DNA of 64,000 bases, taken from Methylophaga sp. GTDB taxonomy: Bacteria > Pseudomonadota > Gammaproteobacteria > Nitrosococcales > Methylophagaceae. Location of the stretch: the NCBI GenBank assembly GCA_011053005.1, contig DRHW01000005.1, forward strand, positions 1 through 64,000. The letters are read 5' to 3'. Of the stretch, positions 8,852 to 18,991 are shown in pieces (the stretch's first letter is position 1; every line of letters starts with the position of its first letter). The notes beneath the pieces are model-generated. The model worked only from the letters and a program-made list of their open reading frames with translations. It had not been told where the DNA came from and did not search any database. The position numbers were made by a program, and so were the translations under genes.

Positions 8852-10192
8852 GTGTCATCACCCCTTTGGGAAAAATGCCTGTCCCATCTTGAAGGTGAGC
8901 TGTCAGCACAGCAACTCAATACTTGGTTACGTCCGTTACATGCCATTCAAACCCCGACCAGCCTACGATTACTGGCACCAAATCCTTATGTGCAAGCATG
9001 GGTACAAGAGCAGCTTGAAACAAAAATAAACCAACTTATTCAAGCCTTAACTCAGGGGGCCATTAGCTCGGTAACAATTGATGTAGGCAGCAATAAACCC
9101 GCTGCAACTGAAGCCAAAACGGTCACCCCCCCTTCTTCTGATCAAGCTAAAACAATGGCACCTGCGGCAGGTTCTCCGCTCAACCCTGCTTTTACGTTTG
9201 AATCGTATGTTGAAGGGAAATCAAACCAGATTGCGCGAGCAGCGTCTTTACATGTCGCCGAATCTCCAGGCACCAGTGGCTACAATCCGCTATTTTTATA
9301 TGGCGGAACAGGGTTAGGTAAAACACATTTAATGTTGGCCATTGGCAATCAAATTAAAAAAGATAATCCAAAAGCCAAAGTGATGTATCTATCTTCAGAA
9401 CGTTTTGTACAAGATATGATTACCGCATTGCGCAATAACGTCATTGATCAATTTAAAGCGCATTATCGTAGTGCAGATGCTTTGCTGATCGACGACATAC
9501 AATTTTTTGCTAAAAAAGAGCGCTCACAAGAAGAGTTTTTCTATACTTTTAATAGTCTGTTAGAAGGTCAAAAACAAATTATTTTGACCTGTGACCGATT
9601 CCCGAAAGAAGTAGAGAACCTTGATGAACGTCTTCAGTCTCGCCTCGGTTGGGGGCTCACGATTGCAATTGAGCCGCCAGAGCTAGAAACACGCGTCGCG
9701 ATCTTAATTAAAAAAGCCCAACAAAACTTGGTGATGTTGCCAGAAGATGTCGCTTTTTTCATCGCTCAACGCATTAAATCTAATGTGCGAGATTTAGAAG
9801 GTGCATTACAACGTGTCCTCGCTTTTTCACGTTTTACCAATCAACCCTTTTCAATTGAGATGGCGCAAGAAGCCTTAAAAGACCTGCTCGCTTTACATCA
9901 AAAATTGGTTACATTAGATAGCATTCAAAAAACAGTCGGCGAATATTTCAAAACTCGTGTGTCAGAGTTACTGTCTAAAAAACGTACACGTTCAATAGCT
10001 CGCCCACGCCAAATAGCCATGGCGCTGGCAAAAGAGTTGACCAATCATAGTTTGCCTGAAATTGGTGAAGCTTTTGGTGGCCGCGACCATACCACGGTGT
10101 TACATGCTTGCCGTAAAATAGCCGAATTAAAAGAATCTGATGCACGTATTGCTGAAGATTACCGCAACTTACTTCGAACCCTGTCGAGTTAG
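8852..10192 (+). CDS. dnaA: Chromosomal replication initiator protein DnaA
   Basis: The 446-residue AAA+ initiator binds DnaA boxes, melts oriC and loads the DnaB helicase. Domain I occupies about residues 1-80, a low-complexity linker 80-110, and the AAA+ module 115-330 with Walker [11 protein letters not shown] and Walker [10 protein letters not shown]. Domain IV is a DNA-binding helix-turn-helix near the C terminus with the signature [12 protein letters not shown]. The start is GTG at 8852, preceded by AAGGAG at 8841-8846. It is divergent from rpmH and followed 15 bases later by dnaN. Confidence 0.97.
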   Translation: MSSPLWEKCLSHLEGELSAQQLNTWLRPLHAIQTPTSLRLLAPNPYVQAWVQEQLETKINQLIQALTQGAISSVTIDVGSNKPAATEAKTVTPPSSDQAKTMAPAAGSPLNPAFTFESYVEGKSNQIARAASLHVAESPGTSGYNPLFLYGGTGLGKTHLMLAIGNQIKKDNPKAKVMYLSSERFVQDMITALRNNVIDQFKAHYRSADALLIDDIQFFAKKERSQEEFFYTFNSLLEGQKQIILTCDRFPKEVENLDERLQSRLGWGLTIAIEPPELETRVAILIKKAQQNLVMLPEDVAFFIAQRIKSNVRDLEGALQRVLAFSRFTNQPFSIEMAQEALKDLLALHQKLVTLDSIQKTVGEYFKTRVSELLSKKRTRSIARPRQIAMALAKELTNHSLPEIGEAFGGRDHTTVLHACRKIAELKESDARIAEDYRNLLRTLSS

Positions 10193-10207
10193 ACCGAGAG
10201 TATCATC

Positions 10208-11311
10208 ATGCAATTTACTGTCAGCCAAGAAATCATCGCCCGACCACTGCAATTGGTTTGTAGTATTGTCGAACGACGCGCTACTTTGCCTATTTTATCG
10301 ACCATTTTATTGCGTACACATGGCAATCAATTATCGATGACCAGTACCGATATGGAATTGGAAATGATCGCTACTTTACCGGTAGCCGTCGAACAAGAAG
10401 GCAAAACGACTGTTTCTGCCCGAAAATTTCTTGATATTTGCCGCGCTTTACCCAGTAACGCGACGATCAGTTTCAATGCTCAAGATGGTAAAGCTATTGT
10501 TCGTGCAGGAAAAAGTCGTTTTTCATTAGCTACTTTGCCAAGTGAAGACTTTCCAGATAGTGAAGGTGCTAATTATGTTGATGAAATTAGTCTTCCACAA
10601 TCGGCATTAAAAGCACTGCTAGATGAAACAAGTTTTGCCATGGCAAGCCAAGATGTGCGCTATTACCTAAACGGCTTATTGCTTGAGCGTGAAGGTAATG
10701 TTCTAAGGACAGTGGCAACAGATGGTCACCGTCTTGCTCTAGGTAGCCTAACAACTGCCAATACCATTACTGAAAAAAGCAGTATTATCATTCCTCGTAA
10801 AGCGATTATGGAACTAGGTCGCTTATTAAATGACAGTGAAGATAATGTGAACATTGCTTTTAGTAATCAGCAAATCAAAGTCGAATTACCTGACTTGCAT
10901 TTCACGTCGAAACTTATTGACGGTCAATTTCCCAACTACGAACGTGTGCTTCCTTTGGGCGGTGATAAAGAAGTAATAGCTGAACGTGATCAACTCAAAC
11001 AAGCTTTATCTCGCGCGGCAATTTTATCAAGTGATAAACAACGAAGCGTAAGAATTAATCTTGAGTCAGGCTTGCTTAAAGCGACCGTCATTAATCAAGA
11101 ACAAGAATCAGCAGAAGAAGAGATTAGCGTTGAATATAATGGCGCACCATTAGAGATAGCCTTTAATAATGCTTATTTACTCGATTTATTAAACGCCATT
11201 CCTGATGACAAAGTAAGAATGGTGTTCAGCGATGAAAACAGCAGCGCCTTAATTACACCTGCTGATGACAAACTTGAGCGGCAATATGTTGTTATGCCGA
11301 TGCGTCTATAA
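10208..11311 (+). CDS. dnaN: DNA polymerase III sliding clamp (beta subunit)
   Basis: The 367-residue beta clamp, a homodimeric ring that tethers polymerase III and other partners to DNA. It has the usual three-domain length, the N terminus MQFTVSQEIIARPLQLVCSI, the RTVATDGHRLALG motif around residue 175 and a C terminus ending YVVMPMRL, the peptide that closes the partner-binding pocket. It is cotranscribed with dnaA. In most gammaproteobacteria recF and gyrB follow; here a YbiI-like zinc-finger gene follows instead. Confidence 0.97.
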   Translation: MQFTVSQEIIARPLQLVCSIVERRATLPILSTILLRTHGNQLSMTSTDMELEMIATLPVAVEQEGKTTVSARKFLDICRALPSNATISFNAQDGKAIVRAGKSRFSLATLPSEDFPDSEGANYVDEISLPQSALKALLDETSFAMASQDVRYYLNGLLLEREGNVLRTVATDGHRLALGSLTTANTITEKSSIIIPRKAIMELGRLLNDSEDNVNIAFSNQQIKVELPDLHFTSKLIDGQFPNYERVLPLGGDKEVIAERDQLKQALSRAAILSSDKQRSVRINLESGLLKATVINQEQESAEEEISVEYNGAPLEIAFNNAYLLDLLNAIPDDKVRMVFSDENSSALITPADDKLERQYVVMPMRL

Positions 11312-11328
11312 GTTAGAGGAGTTTAATC

Positions 11329-11595
11329 ATGGCAGGCGGCTGGTCAAAAGATGGTGCAGTACAAGACCAAATTGATGCAAGCGTAGAAGATGCCATCAGT
11401 CTGGCACGTAGTCGATTGCCACATGGCGAAAGCTTAACGCACTGTGAAGAATGTGATGCCAAAATTCCTGAAGCCCGTCAAAAAGCGATTGCAGGAGTTA
11501 GACTATGCGTCAACTGTCAGTCAGCACTCGACAAAGAGCAAGCCAAACAGACGGGTTATAACCGGCGCGGCAGTAAAGACAGTCAATTAAGATAA
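11329..11595 (+). CDS. DksA/TraR-family C4 zinc-finger protein, YbiI-like
   Basis: An 88-residue protein with the C4 zinc finger of the DksA/TraR family: CEEC at about residues 39-42 and CVNC near 60-63. The length, the opening AGGWSKDGAVQDQI and the ending TGYNRRGSKDSQLR resemble E. coli YbiI closely. The protein lacks the long coiled coil that DksA inserts into the RNA polymerase secondary channel, so a transcription role is uncertain. A GAGGAG-like site precedes the ATG. It lies 17 bases after dnaN on the same strand and is convergent with the Kef-type transporter, taking the position where recF is usual. Confidence 0.85.
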   Translation: MAGGWSKDGAVQDQIDASVEDAISLARSRLPHGESLTHCEECDAKIPEARQKAIAGVRLCVNCQSALDKEQAKQTGYNRRGSKDSQLR

Positions 11596-11614
11596 ATGGC
11601 AGGTTGATTATTGA

Positions 11615-13348
11615 TTAATGCCTCAACTCACCCATTACCACTTTGTTTTCGCTCACTTTTTTCACGACATCTGAATAATAGTCATCGCGGAATTCATTAA
11701 TAACGCGCGTCACTTCAGCACTATCCACACCGCTTCCCAATAATGTTTCCTCAGTCAAACGTAAACTAATTTCTAATGTTTCCGATACCGTTGTTGTCGC
11801 ACCTTCACTGATTAAATCGGCACAATGTTGTCGATCCCGTGCTCGTGCATGAATCGGCATATCCGGATAAGCCTGTCTTGTTAATAAGACCAATCGATCC
11901 ACTTTTTCTGGCTCTTCCAACGCAATAACGAGCATTTTGGCGCGTTCAGCTCCGGCAGCTTGTAAAACCTTAACTTGACTTGCATCCCCAAAAAACACTG
12001 GAAATCCTTGTGCTCGAGCAGATTTAACACGCTCTTGTTTCATATCTAAAGCAATATATGATACGCCAGCCTCACCTAGTAAAGCCCCCACCCTTGCCCC
12101 TACACGTCCAAAACCTGCCAAAATCACATGCGCTTCAGAGTCATCAATAAAGACCGCATATTCACCATCATCTGAGGGTTTAGGCACATAATATTTGAGC
12201 AACAAAATATTAGCGCCTTTGACCACAAACGGTGTCAAAACCATCGTCAAAGCAATAATCAGCGTTAATATTTGACCCAACTCCGCATCTAAAAGACCCG
12301 ATGTTGCTGCTACACCAAACAATACAAAACCAAACTCACCGCTTTGTGAAAGCAAAGCGCCAGACTGCACCGCAACATCATGTCTTGCTCCGCCTATTCT
12401 CACTAAGGTATAGACCACTGAGCCTTTGATGACCATCAAACCAATTGTCAGCCCTATGATGGCGCCAAGATGATGCCACAACAATCCAAAATCAACGCCC
12501 ATGCCAACCGTCATAAAAAACAGTCCGAGCAAAATTCCTCTAAATGGTAAAATATCCGCTTCGATTTGGTGACGATATTGAGACTCCGCCAGCATCAACC
12601 CAGCTAAAAATGCGCCTAAGGCCATTGATAAACCAACCGACTCCATCAACCATGCAACACCCAAAACCAGTAAAACCGCCACAGCGATAAAGACTTCAGG
12701 ATCTTGACTCGCGACAATCCTCCCCAAAATAGGGTTGAGTAAATATCGGCCCATTAATAACAAGCCAATAATAACGGCAATGCCGTAAAGTAAGCTGAAC
12801 TCCGTTATTTCCGCGTCTTGACCACCACCAGCAAGATAAGACACTAAGGCTAATAATGGCACCACCGCTAAATCTTGAAACAGTAAAACCGAAAATGACA
12901 TGCGACCCATCACAGTCGAAATCCCGCCTCGTTCAGCCAAAAGCTTCAAACAAAAAGCCGTAGAGGATAATGCCAACCCGAAACCGATAACAATGGCACT
13001 TTTAGTTGAAACACCTAACCATATCGCAACACCATACAACGCAGCCGCAGTTAAAAATAGTTGGCCGGCACCGAGCCCAAGTACCATTTTCCGCATGCGC
13101 CATAACTTATCCGGTTTAAGCTCTATACCAAGGACAAACAATAGAAAGATCACACCAAACTCGCCTAAATGACGAATTTTATCCACTTCGGTGATGATGC
13201 CTAATCCCCAAGGTCCCAATACGACACCAGCAGCTAAATAGCCGAGTAAAGCGCCCAAACGTAGAGCATGAAAAAGCGGCACAACTACAACCGTAGCTAA
13301 CAGTAAGGCTAAAATATCGACTAAATAACTGGCTTCATGTTCACCCAT
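11615..13348 (-). CDS. Kef-type cation:proton antiporter (CPA2) with RCK domain
   Basis: A 577-residue inner-membrane transporter of the monovalent cation:proton antiporter-2 family, resembling KefB/KefC potassium efflux systems. Residues 1-385 form about 12-13 hydrophobic segments, including the conserved LGEFGVIFLLFVLGIEL region. A C-terminal TrkA-N/RCK domain begins near residue 405 with the Rossmann motif GFGRVGARVG. No KefF/KefG ancillary oxidoreductase is adjacent, so glutathione-adduct gating is not assured and the ion could be K+ or Na+. It stands alone between convergent YbiI-like and the downstream-transcribed hem genes. Confidence 0.87.
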   Translation of the reverse strand: MGEHEASYLVDILALLLATVVVVPLFHALRLGALLGYLAAGVVLGPWGLGIITEVDKIRHLGEFGVIFLLFVLGIELKPDKLWRMRKMVLGLGAGQLFLTAAALYGVAIWLGVSTKSAIVIGFGLALSSTAFCLKLLAERGGISTVMGRMSFSVLLFQDLAVVPLLALVSYLAGGGQDAEITEFSLLYGIAVIIGLLLMGRYLLNPILGRIVASQDPEVFIAVAVLLVLGVAWLMESVGLSMALGAFLAGLMLAESQYRHQIEADILPFRGILLGLFFMTVGMGVDFGLLWHHLGAIIGLTIGLMVIKGSVVYTLVRIGGARHDVAVQSGALLSQSGEFGFVLFGVAATSGLLDAELGQILTLIIALTMVLTPFVVKGANILLLKYYVPKPSDDGEYAVFIDDSEAHVILAGFGRVGARVGALLGEAGVSYIALDMKQERVKSARAQGFPVFFGDASQVKVLQAAGAERAKMLVIALEEPEKVDRLVLLTRQAYPDMPIHARARDRQHCADLISEGATTTVSETLEISLRLTEETLLGSGVDSAEVTRVINEFRDDYYSDVVKKVSENKVVMGELRH

Positions 13349-13381
13349 AAAGTGATTGCTTCCTTAATTGCTGTCATATCA

Positions 13382-14581
13382 CTAAATAATAATATGGGAT
13401 TGTTTCACCATCATGGCTAAACCTTGTTTATACATCTCTGCCGCCGCCTCTTTTTTACCTTCAGCGGTTAACACTTCGGCTAAAATTTGGTAGGTTTCAC
13501 CTGTCGCGCCATGTTCAAGGCTAGCTCGTAGATACTCTTCGGCTTTTGCCCACAACTTATTGGCAAAGGAAAGTCGGCCTAATGTCAGTAATAACGTCGC
13601 ATTACGTTCATTATTGATTAACCATTTTTCTGCTTTTGCCAAGCGTTTCAACACATCACCTTGTTTTATCAGACCATACTGATAAATAAGGGAGTCACTC
13701 CACTGATTACGCAGAAAATTTTCAATCAGTTCATTAGCTTGTAATTGTTCACCCTGTTGAATTAAACCGATCACATACGGTGTCAGCAATAATTCAGATT
13801 GACGCAATTTATGAGGTAATTGCTGCCAAAGTGCAGCCATTGATGACCAATCTTGATTGAGCAAAGCGGCTTGCAACTGTGCAATCATGGCTTCGCTCGA
13901 TAAAGTATCGACTTCTGCCGCCGCTAATACATGACGCTTACGTAAATCAGGCAGCACCTCTTGCACGCCTTGCCATTGGTTCATATCCTGATAAAGCTGC
14001 TGTAATAACTGTAAAACGTGTGGCTGTTTTGGCGCTATTTCTCGCAGATGCTGCAAGGTTGCCAAAGCATGCTCATTTTGGCCCGCGGCAATTTGTAATT
14101 CCGCCTGTACAACACCTACGGCGATTTCAGAGCCAGCAGTTGTTTGATGTGCTAGCGCCAAATACTCATCTCGGCGGCCCATTGCATCTTGTTTTTGAGC
14201 TGCACGCGCGGCAGCTAAATAGTGTAGTAATGGCGTATCGCTATTGCTTGCATTATTAATTAATAATCGCTCTGCCTCCGCCCAACGGCCTTCTTCAAGG
14301 GTAATCAATCCGCTGGTTAATGCTTTATTAGCACGTTTGTGTTGTTGTAATGATTGCCAGTTTGCGATCTTCTGAGGCGTACGTTTTACAAAAACTAATG
14401 TCCTTAAAACAAAATAGGCCGTCACCACTAAGAATAGAAACGCCACGATAAATACGATTAACGATGTTTCTAAACTCCAACTGCCATATTTCAATAAAAC
14501 AAAACCTGGTTCAAAATCAGCCAGCCACATGACGCTGGTGCCGACGAGTAAACCGATGACAATAATGAGCAATAGTTTCAT
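13382..14581 (-). CDS. hemY: HemY-type TPR membrane protein
   Basis: The 399-residue last gene of hemCDXY. Two N-terminal membrane helices (about residues 2-22 and 40-62) are followed by the HemY_N domain and tetratricopeptide-like helical repeats facing the cytoplasm or periplasm. Despite the name it is not the protoporphyrinogen oxidase called HemY in Gram-positives. In gammaproteobacteria it is thought to scaffold or influence haem synthesis, but no reaction is established. It overlaps the end of hemX by four bases (ATGA). Confidence 0.85.
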   Translation of the reverse strand: MKLLLIIVIGLLVGTSVMWLADFEPGFVLLKYGSWSLETSLIVFIVAFLFLVVTAYFVLRTLVFVKRTPQKIANWQSLQQHKRANKALTSGLITLEEGRWAEAERLLINNASNSDTPLLHYLAAARAAQKQDAMGRRDEYLALAHQTTAGSEIAVGVVQAELQIAAGQNEHALATLQHLREIAPKQPHVLQLLQQLYQDMNQWQGVQEVLPDLRKRHVLAAAEVDTLSSEAMIAQLQAALLNQDWSSMAALWQQLPHKLRQSELLLTPYVIGLIQQGEQLQANELIENFLRNQWSDSLIYQYGLIKQGDVLKRLAKAEKWLINNERNATLLLTLGRLSFANKLWAKAEEYLRASLEHGATGETYQILAEVLTAEGKKEAAAEMYKQGLAMMVKQSHIII

Positions 14582-15651
14582 TGTTGGTCACCATATTGTT
14601 GCAACCAATTTAATGATGCTGAAATATCAGGAATATCAACAGCTATGGTTTGCGACTGCATTTCTGTCACCATCTCAAGCATCGCATCACGCTCTGGGCC
14701 AATAAAATATTGTTGTAACCACTTTGCAGTAGATGCCAAATTATCATGAAAAGCGACTTCTCTACCTGATAATAATCCTAGTTTGGCGCTTTCTAATTTC
14801 AAACGCAGATTTTGGTACAAGAAATAACGTTGTTCTGGTACTAAGACCGCAACAGCGGCATCCTGCTGATGACGAATCACCACTAAAGATTTAATTTCTT
14901 GCCAAGTCTTTGTCAACGCCATTTGCCACGTCGAAGCTAATGATGAATCATTTGCAGAACCATTATTAGTTTGATCGCTAAATGGCTGGCCCATCAAGAC
15001 ATCTAAATCATCTACTTTATTGAGCGCGCTTTGTAACTGCATAGCTAAACCATCAACATCAACTTGAGCGACCGAAGCTAAGGCCAGTTTTTCGTCAGCA
15101 ATTAAGGTCCGTAATTCATGTAAACGTGGATCAGTTAATGATAGAACTTGCTTGTCGGCTAGTTCCAATGCCTTTTGCGCTTTATCAATATCACCCGCTA
15201 GCAGAACGCTTTGATTAGCAGTCTGTAATAAAAATTTAAGTTCTGCCAATGTCCAAAAACGTAAAACACCATCATTGGTTAATTTTTGAGCTTTTGCCAA
15301 ACTATCAACTTTATCTAATAAAGCATTATTTGCCGCGTTTAATTCAGTAAAACGTTGCTCAGTTGCCTCGTTATCAACGGTTACACTTTGCTCGAATTGA
15401 CGAAACGTATGATTAAGTTGCTCAGTTGATAATACATTTTCAGTCAATGCGGCTGTTTTGAGTTGCTCCGTGTGCAATTGCTGTTGAAAAAACCAAAATA
15501 AACCCGCCAGCAAGCCTAATAAAATAACAATGGCTATCCAGATAGGGAGGAATTTAGAACGTACAATCGGCTTTTTTTCTAATGACTCAACATCTGCTGG
15601 AGATATTGTTTCCTTAGGATTGGTTTGTGGCTTATTATTTTTTTCCATCAT
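14578..15651 (-). CDS. hemX: HemX-family membrane protein
   Basis: A 357-residue membrane-anchored protein of the HemX (uroporphyrinogen-III C-methyltransferase-like) family. It has a short polar N terminus, one transmembrane helix at about residues 35-56 and a long helical, partly coiled-coil domain. The methyltransferase motifs of CysG/CobA are absent, so the old enzymatic name is probably misleading and a regulatory or scaffold role is more likely. Start: two adjacent ATGs (15651 and 15648) follow GGAG; the second has better spacing. The gene overlaps hemD by 17 bases. Confidence 0.82.
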   Translation of the reverse strand: MMEKNNKPQTNPKETISPADVESLEKKPIVRSKFLPIWIAIVILLGLLAGLFWFFQQQLHTEQLKTAALTENVLSTEQLNHTFRQFEQSVTVDNEATEQRFTELNAANNALLDKVDSLAKAQKLTNDGVLRFWTLAELKFLLQTANQSVLLAGDIDKAQKALELADKQVLSLTDPRLHELRTLIADEKLALASVAQVDVDGLAMQLQSALNKVDDLDVLMGQPFSDQTNNGSANDSSLASTWQMALTKTWQEIKSLVVIRHQQDAAVAVLVPEQRYFLYQNLRLKLESAKLGLLSGREVAFHDNLASTAKWLQQYFIGPERDAMLEMVTEMQSQTIAVDIPDISASLNWLQQYGDQQ

Positions 15652-16402
15652 TTTGCTCCATCCGATTTACTTGCTGCATCACCGCAGCATCACTCGCATC
15701 ATCTACCACTACACAGTGTTGAAACCCTAAGCTTAGGGCATGTTGTCTAATTCGTTCACTCATCACGATAAGCCATTTTGATGTTAACTCATCAATATTA
15801 ATCAATAGACATACATTATCTAATCCGGCGACACTGGTAATCACAATACAATCTGCCGTTTTGGCTAGTTCAATTTCTTGCTTTGATCGCGTCGCTAAAC
15901 CACGTTGATAAACCTCAAGATATTTAATATTAGCATCTCTTGCAATCAAGGTATCCGCCAAATGCTCTCGACCGCCGTCACCTCTGACGATCAATATGTG
16001 TTTATTTTGCACATTGTTCAATTCAGGCATTAGTAATAATGCTTCACTGCCACCGGGTGGTGGTGGCAGAATATTGACTCGCAATCCTTGTTCTCGCATG
16101 GTTTCGGCGGTGCCTGCACCTACGGCTACCAACTGAATATCATCGGGTAAAGATCCTTGCATTCCAGCCATAAAATGAATCACCGCATTACGACTAACAA
16201 AGATAATCATATCTTGTTGATTGATGCTAATTTTTGATTCATTCCATGACGAAATCGGCAGGATATCAATGACTGGGAATGCAATGGCAATGCCACCGCC
16301 AGCAGTAATACTGTTACATAATGTTGCGGCTTGTTGCTCTGGTCGGGTCACCAACACTTTTAGCCCATTGAGTGACCCAGCATGTGATGACTTAGTCACC
16401 AT
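15635..16402 (-). CDS. hemD: Uroporphyrinogen-III synthase
   Basis: A 255-residue cytoplasmic enzyme that cyclises hydroxymethylbilane with inversion of ring D to uroporphyrinogen III. The family is poorly conserved, but the [14 protein letters not shown] start, the [14 protein letters not shown] segment and the [11 protein letters not shown] region support it, as does position directly after hemC. I take the ATG at 16402, which overlaps the hemC stop by 11 bases; the frame remains open further upstream inside hemC but those residues are not family-like. Confidence 0.9.
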   Translation of the reverse strand: MVTKSSHAGSLNGLKVLVTRPEQQAATLCNSITAGGGIAIAFPVIDILPISSWNESKISINQQDMIIFVSRNAVIHFMAGMQGSLPDDIQLVAVGAGTAETMREQGLRVNILPPPPGGSEALLLMPELNNVQNKHILIVRGDGGREHLADTLIARDANIKYLEVYQRGLATRSKQEIELAKTADCIVITSVAGLDNVCLLINIDELTSKWLIVMSERIRQHALSLGFQHCVVVDDASDAAVMQQVNRMEQNDGKK

Positions 16403-17321
16403 AAATAGCGGCCAAAATGTCATCCGCACCTTGTGATAACAACTCTTCTGCCAACGCAATACCTAATGATTCTGCCTCTTCAGCTTTGCCTCGCACTTCT
16501 GCGCGTAAGGTTAAACTTCCATCGGGCCGCCCGACCAAACCACGTAACCAAATATTGCCATTGTCTAATAAAGCATAACCGGCAATCGGCACCTGACAAC
16601 CGCCATTAAGACGCTTATTCATCGCACGTTCGGCCGACACAATAATCCATGTCTCAGGACATAATAGTGGTGCAATCAATGCATTAATCTCAGCATCATC
16701 AACTCGCGTTTCAATACCTACCGCGCCTTGACCTACCGCTGGCAAACTTTGTTCTGGCGATAATGGGCTTCTAATTCGAGCGTCTAACTTCAAACGTTTT
16801 AATCCTGCTGCCGCTAAAATTATCGCGTCATATTCACCCGCATCTAATTTAGCTAAACGCGTATTGACATTGCCACGTAGCGTTAATATTTGTAGATCAG
16901 GACGCGCTGCTCTTAATTGACATTCGCGACGTAAACTAGACGTGCCCACTTTCGCGCCCTGCGGTAAATCATCAACCGTCGCGTAATTGTTTGATACAAA
17001 AGCATCCCGTGGATCTTCTCGCACGCAAATGACTGGCAAATGTAAGCCTTCAGGAAACACCATCGGCACATCTTTCATCGAATGTACGGCAATGTCAGCT
17101 TCGCCGCTCAACATGCTCTGCTCTAACTCTTTAACAAATAGACCTTTACCGCCAATTTTCGCTAGTGGCACGTCTAAGATCTTATCGCCTTGAGTCACTA
17201 TTTTAACCAACTCAACCTGCAACTCAGGATGTAAAGCCAATAAAGCATCACGCACAAATTCTGCCTGCCACATAGCCAGCGGACTTCTGCGTGTCGCGAT
17301 TTTAACAATTTTATTCGTCAT
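16392..17321 (-). CDS. hemC: Hydroxymethylbilane synthase (porphobilinogen deaminase)
   Basis: The 309-residue enzyme polymerises four porphobilinogens to hydroxymethylbilane. The N-terminal [13 protein letters not shown], the VHSMKDVP motif and the dipyrromethane-attachment cysteine in [13 protein letters not shown] are all present. The ATG at 17321 is preceded by a purine-rich AAAGAGAG and matches the family start; the frame extends 32 codons upstream into the intergenic region without similarity. It heads hemC-hemD-hemX-hemY and is divergent from argH, a conserved gammaproteobacterial arrangement. Confidence 0.95.
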   Translation of the reverse strand: MTNKIVKIATRRSPLAMWQAEFVRDALLALHPELQVELVKIVTQGDKILDVPLAKIGGKGLFVKELEQSMLSGEADIAVHSMKDVPMVFPEGLHLPVICVREDPRDAFVSNNYATVDDLPQGAKVGTSSLRRECQLRAARPDLQILTLRGNVNTRLAKLDAGEYDAIILAAAGLKRLKLDARIRSPLSPEQSLPAVGQGAVGIETRVDDAEINALIAPLLCPETWIIVSAERAMNKRLNGGCQVPIAGYALLDNGNIWLRGLVGRPDGSLTLRAEVRGKAEEAESLGIALAEELLSQGADDILAAIYGD

Positions 17322-17547
17322 TTTTACTCTCTTTAGTTTTGTCGTGGTGAAGCACCATCCATCGTGCTCACTCGCTAGGATCTTAAATTGACTCGTTGAT
17401 TGAAACGATAAGTTCATCCACCGTTGCCAAGTCCAGCGAGTTGCTAGCCTCGCTTATTTCATAACAATTCTAGCATTTCTGACGTAGATCTCGAATAACC
17501 GCGTTATAATTCCACTTTATTTCGACAATTCAAGATACTGAATCATT

Positions 17548-18957
17548 ATGACTTCTAATTCGACTGAAACAACACCCAAGAAAAAATTATCTTCTGCTCG
17601 CCTAACTCAGCCGACTAATGCTTTTGTCGAAGAATTTACGGCTTCGGTGCAATTTGATAAACGTATGTATCGCCAAGATATTCAAGGATCGATTGCTCAC
17701 GCCACCATGCTAGAAAGTGTCGGCGTTTTGACCAAAGCGGAATCTACTCAAATTATTGACGGCTTAAACAACATTATCATCGAAATCGAAAACGGTGATT
17801 TTGAATGGTCTATCGCTCAGGAAGACGTACACATGAACATCGAAGCGCGGCTAATTGCACGTATCGGTGAAGTAGGTAAAAAATTGCACACCGGGCGTTC
17901 ACGTAATGACCAAGTTGCAACTGATGTAAGGCTTTACTTACGCGATATGATTGAACCAATAAGGTCTGAGTTATTTCGCTTACAAGATGCATTACTCAAT
18001 GTCGCTGAACGCGAAGCCGATACGATTATGCCAGGCTTCACCCATCTACAAACAGCCCAACCCATTACCTTCGGTCATCACATGCTGGCATGGTATGAAA
18101 TGTTAGTGCGTGATGCTGAACGTTTAGATGATTGTGAAAAACGGGTGAACTCATTACCGCTGGGCGCCGCAGCATTGGCTGGTACAACCTTCCCAATTGA
18201 TCGTGAGTTAACGGCTAAATTACTTGGTTTTGAGCGTATTTGTTTGAATTCACTCGATGCAGTAAGTGATCGCGATTTTGCGATTGAATTTACTAGTTTT
18301 GCTTCTTTACTGATGATGCATATGTCGCGATTTTCAGAAGAACTGATAATTTGGTCATCGGCACAATTTGATTTTGTCGATTTAGGGGATGCGTTCTGCA
18401 CTGGCTCGTCAATCATGCCGCAAAAGAAAAACCCTGATGTACCAGAATTGATTCGCGGTAAAACAAGCCGTGTTTACGGCAACATGTTCAATTTATTCAC
18501 CTTGATGAAAAACCAACCTTTGGCTTACAACAAAGACAATCAAGAAGATAAAGAACCTTTATTCGACACGATCGATACTTTATTAGGTTCTTTACGCGTA
18601 TATGCCGACATGATAGCTGCTATTTCCGTTAAGAAAGACAATATGCGTAACGCTGCATTACGTGGATATGCAACGGCGACCGACTTAGCTGATTATTTAG
18701 TACGCAAAGGCGTTGCCTTCCGTGACGCTCATGAAGTGGTCGGTTTATCGGTAGCTTATGGCATTAAACACAAAAAAGATTTGTCAGAACTAAGTTTAGA
18801 AGAATTACAAAGCTTCTCAGATCAAATCAGTGGTGATGTGTTTGAAGTTTTAACCTTAGAAGGATCGGTGGCAGCACGCGATCATCTTGGTGGCACGGCG
18901 CCTAATCAAGTGCGTGCGGCAATTCGTTATGCACGTTCACAACGTGAAGCTGATTAA
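17548..18957 (+). CDS. argH: Argininosuccinate lyase
   Basis: The 469-residue cytoplasmic enzyme cleaves argininosuccinate to arginine and fumarate, the last step of arginine synthesis. It has the superfamily signature [12 protein letters not shown] near residue 288, whose flexible loop carries the catalytic serine, and the upstream motifs [13 protein letters not shown] and [10 protein letters not shown]. Length is normal. A TATAAT at 17505-17510 lies 38 bases upstream and could be its -10, although I see no good -35; the Shine-Dalgarno is weak. It is divergent from hemC and no other arg gene is in the window. Confidence 0.96.
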   Translation: MTSNSTETTPKKKLSSARLTQPTNAFVEEFTASVQFDKRMYRQDIQGSIAHATMLESVGVLTKAESTQIIDGLNNIIIEIENGDFEWSIAQEDVHMNIEARLIARIGEVGKKLHTGRSRNDQVATDVRLYLRDMIEPIRSELFRLQDALLNVAEREADTIMPGFTHLQTAQPITFGHHMLAWYEMLVRDAERLDDCEKRVNSLPLGAAALAGTTFPIDRELTAKLLGFERICLNSLDAVSDRDFAIEFTSFASLLMMHMSRFSEELIIWSSAQFDFVDLGDAFCTGSSIMPQKKNPDVPELIRGKTSRVYGNMFNLFTLMKNQPLAYNKDNQEDKEPLFDTIDTLLGSLRVYADMIAAISVKKDNMRNAALRGYATATDLADYLVRKGVAFRDAHEVVGLSVAYGIKHKKDLSELSLEELQSFSDQISGDVFEVLTLEGSVAARDHLGGTAPNQVRAAIRYARSQREAD

Positions 18958-18991
18958 GTCTTAGACTTTAAAATTTAACTTAACGCTGAGT

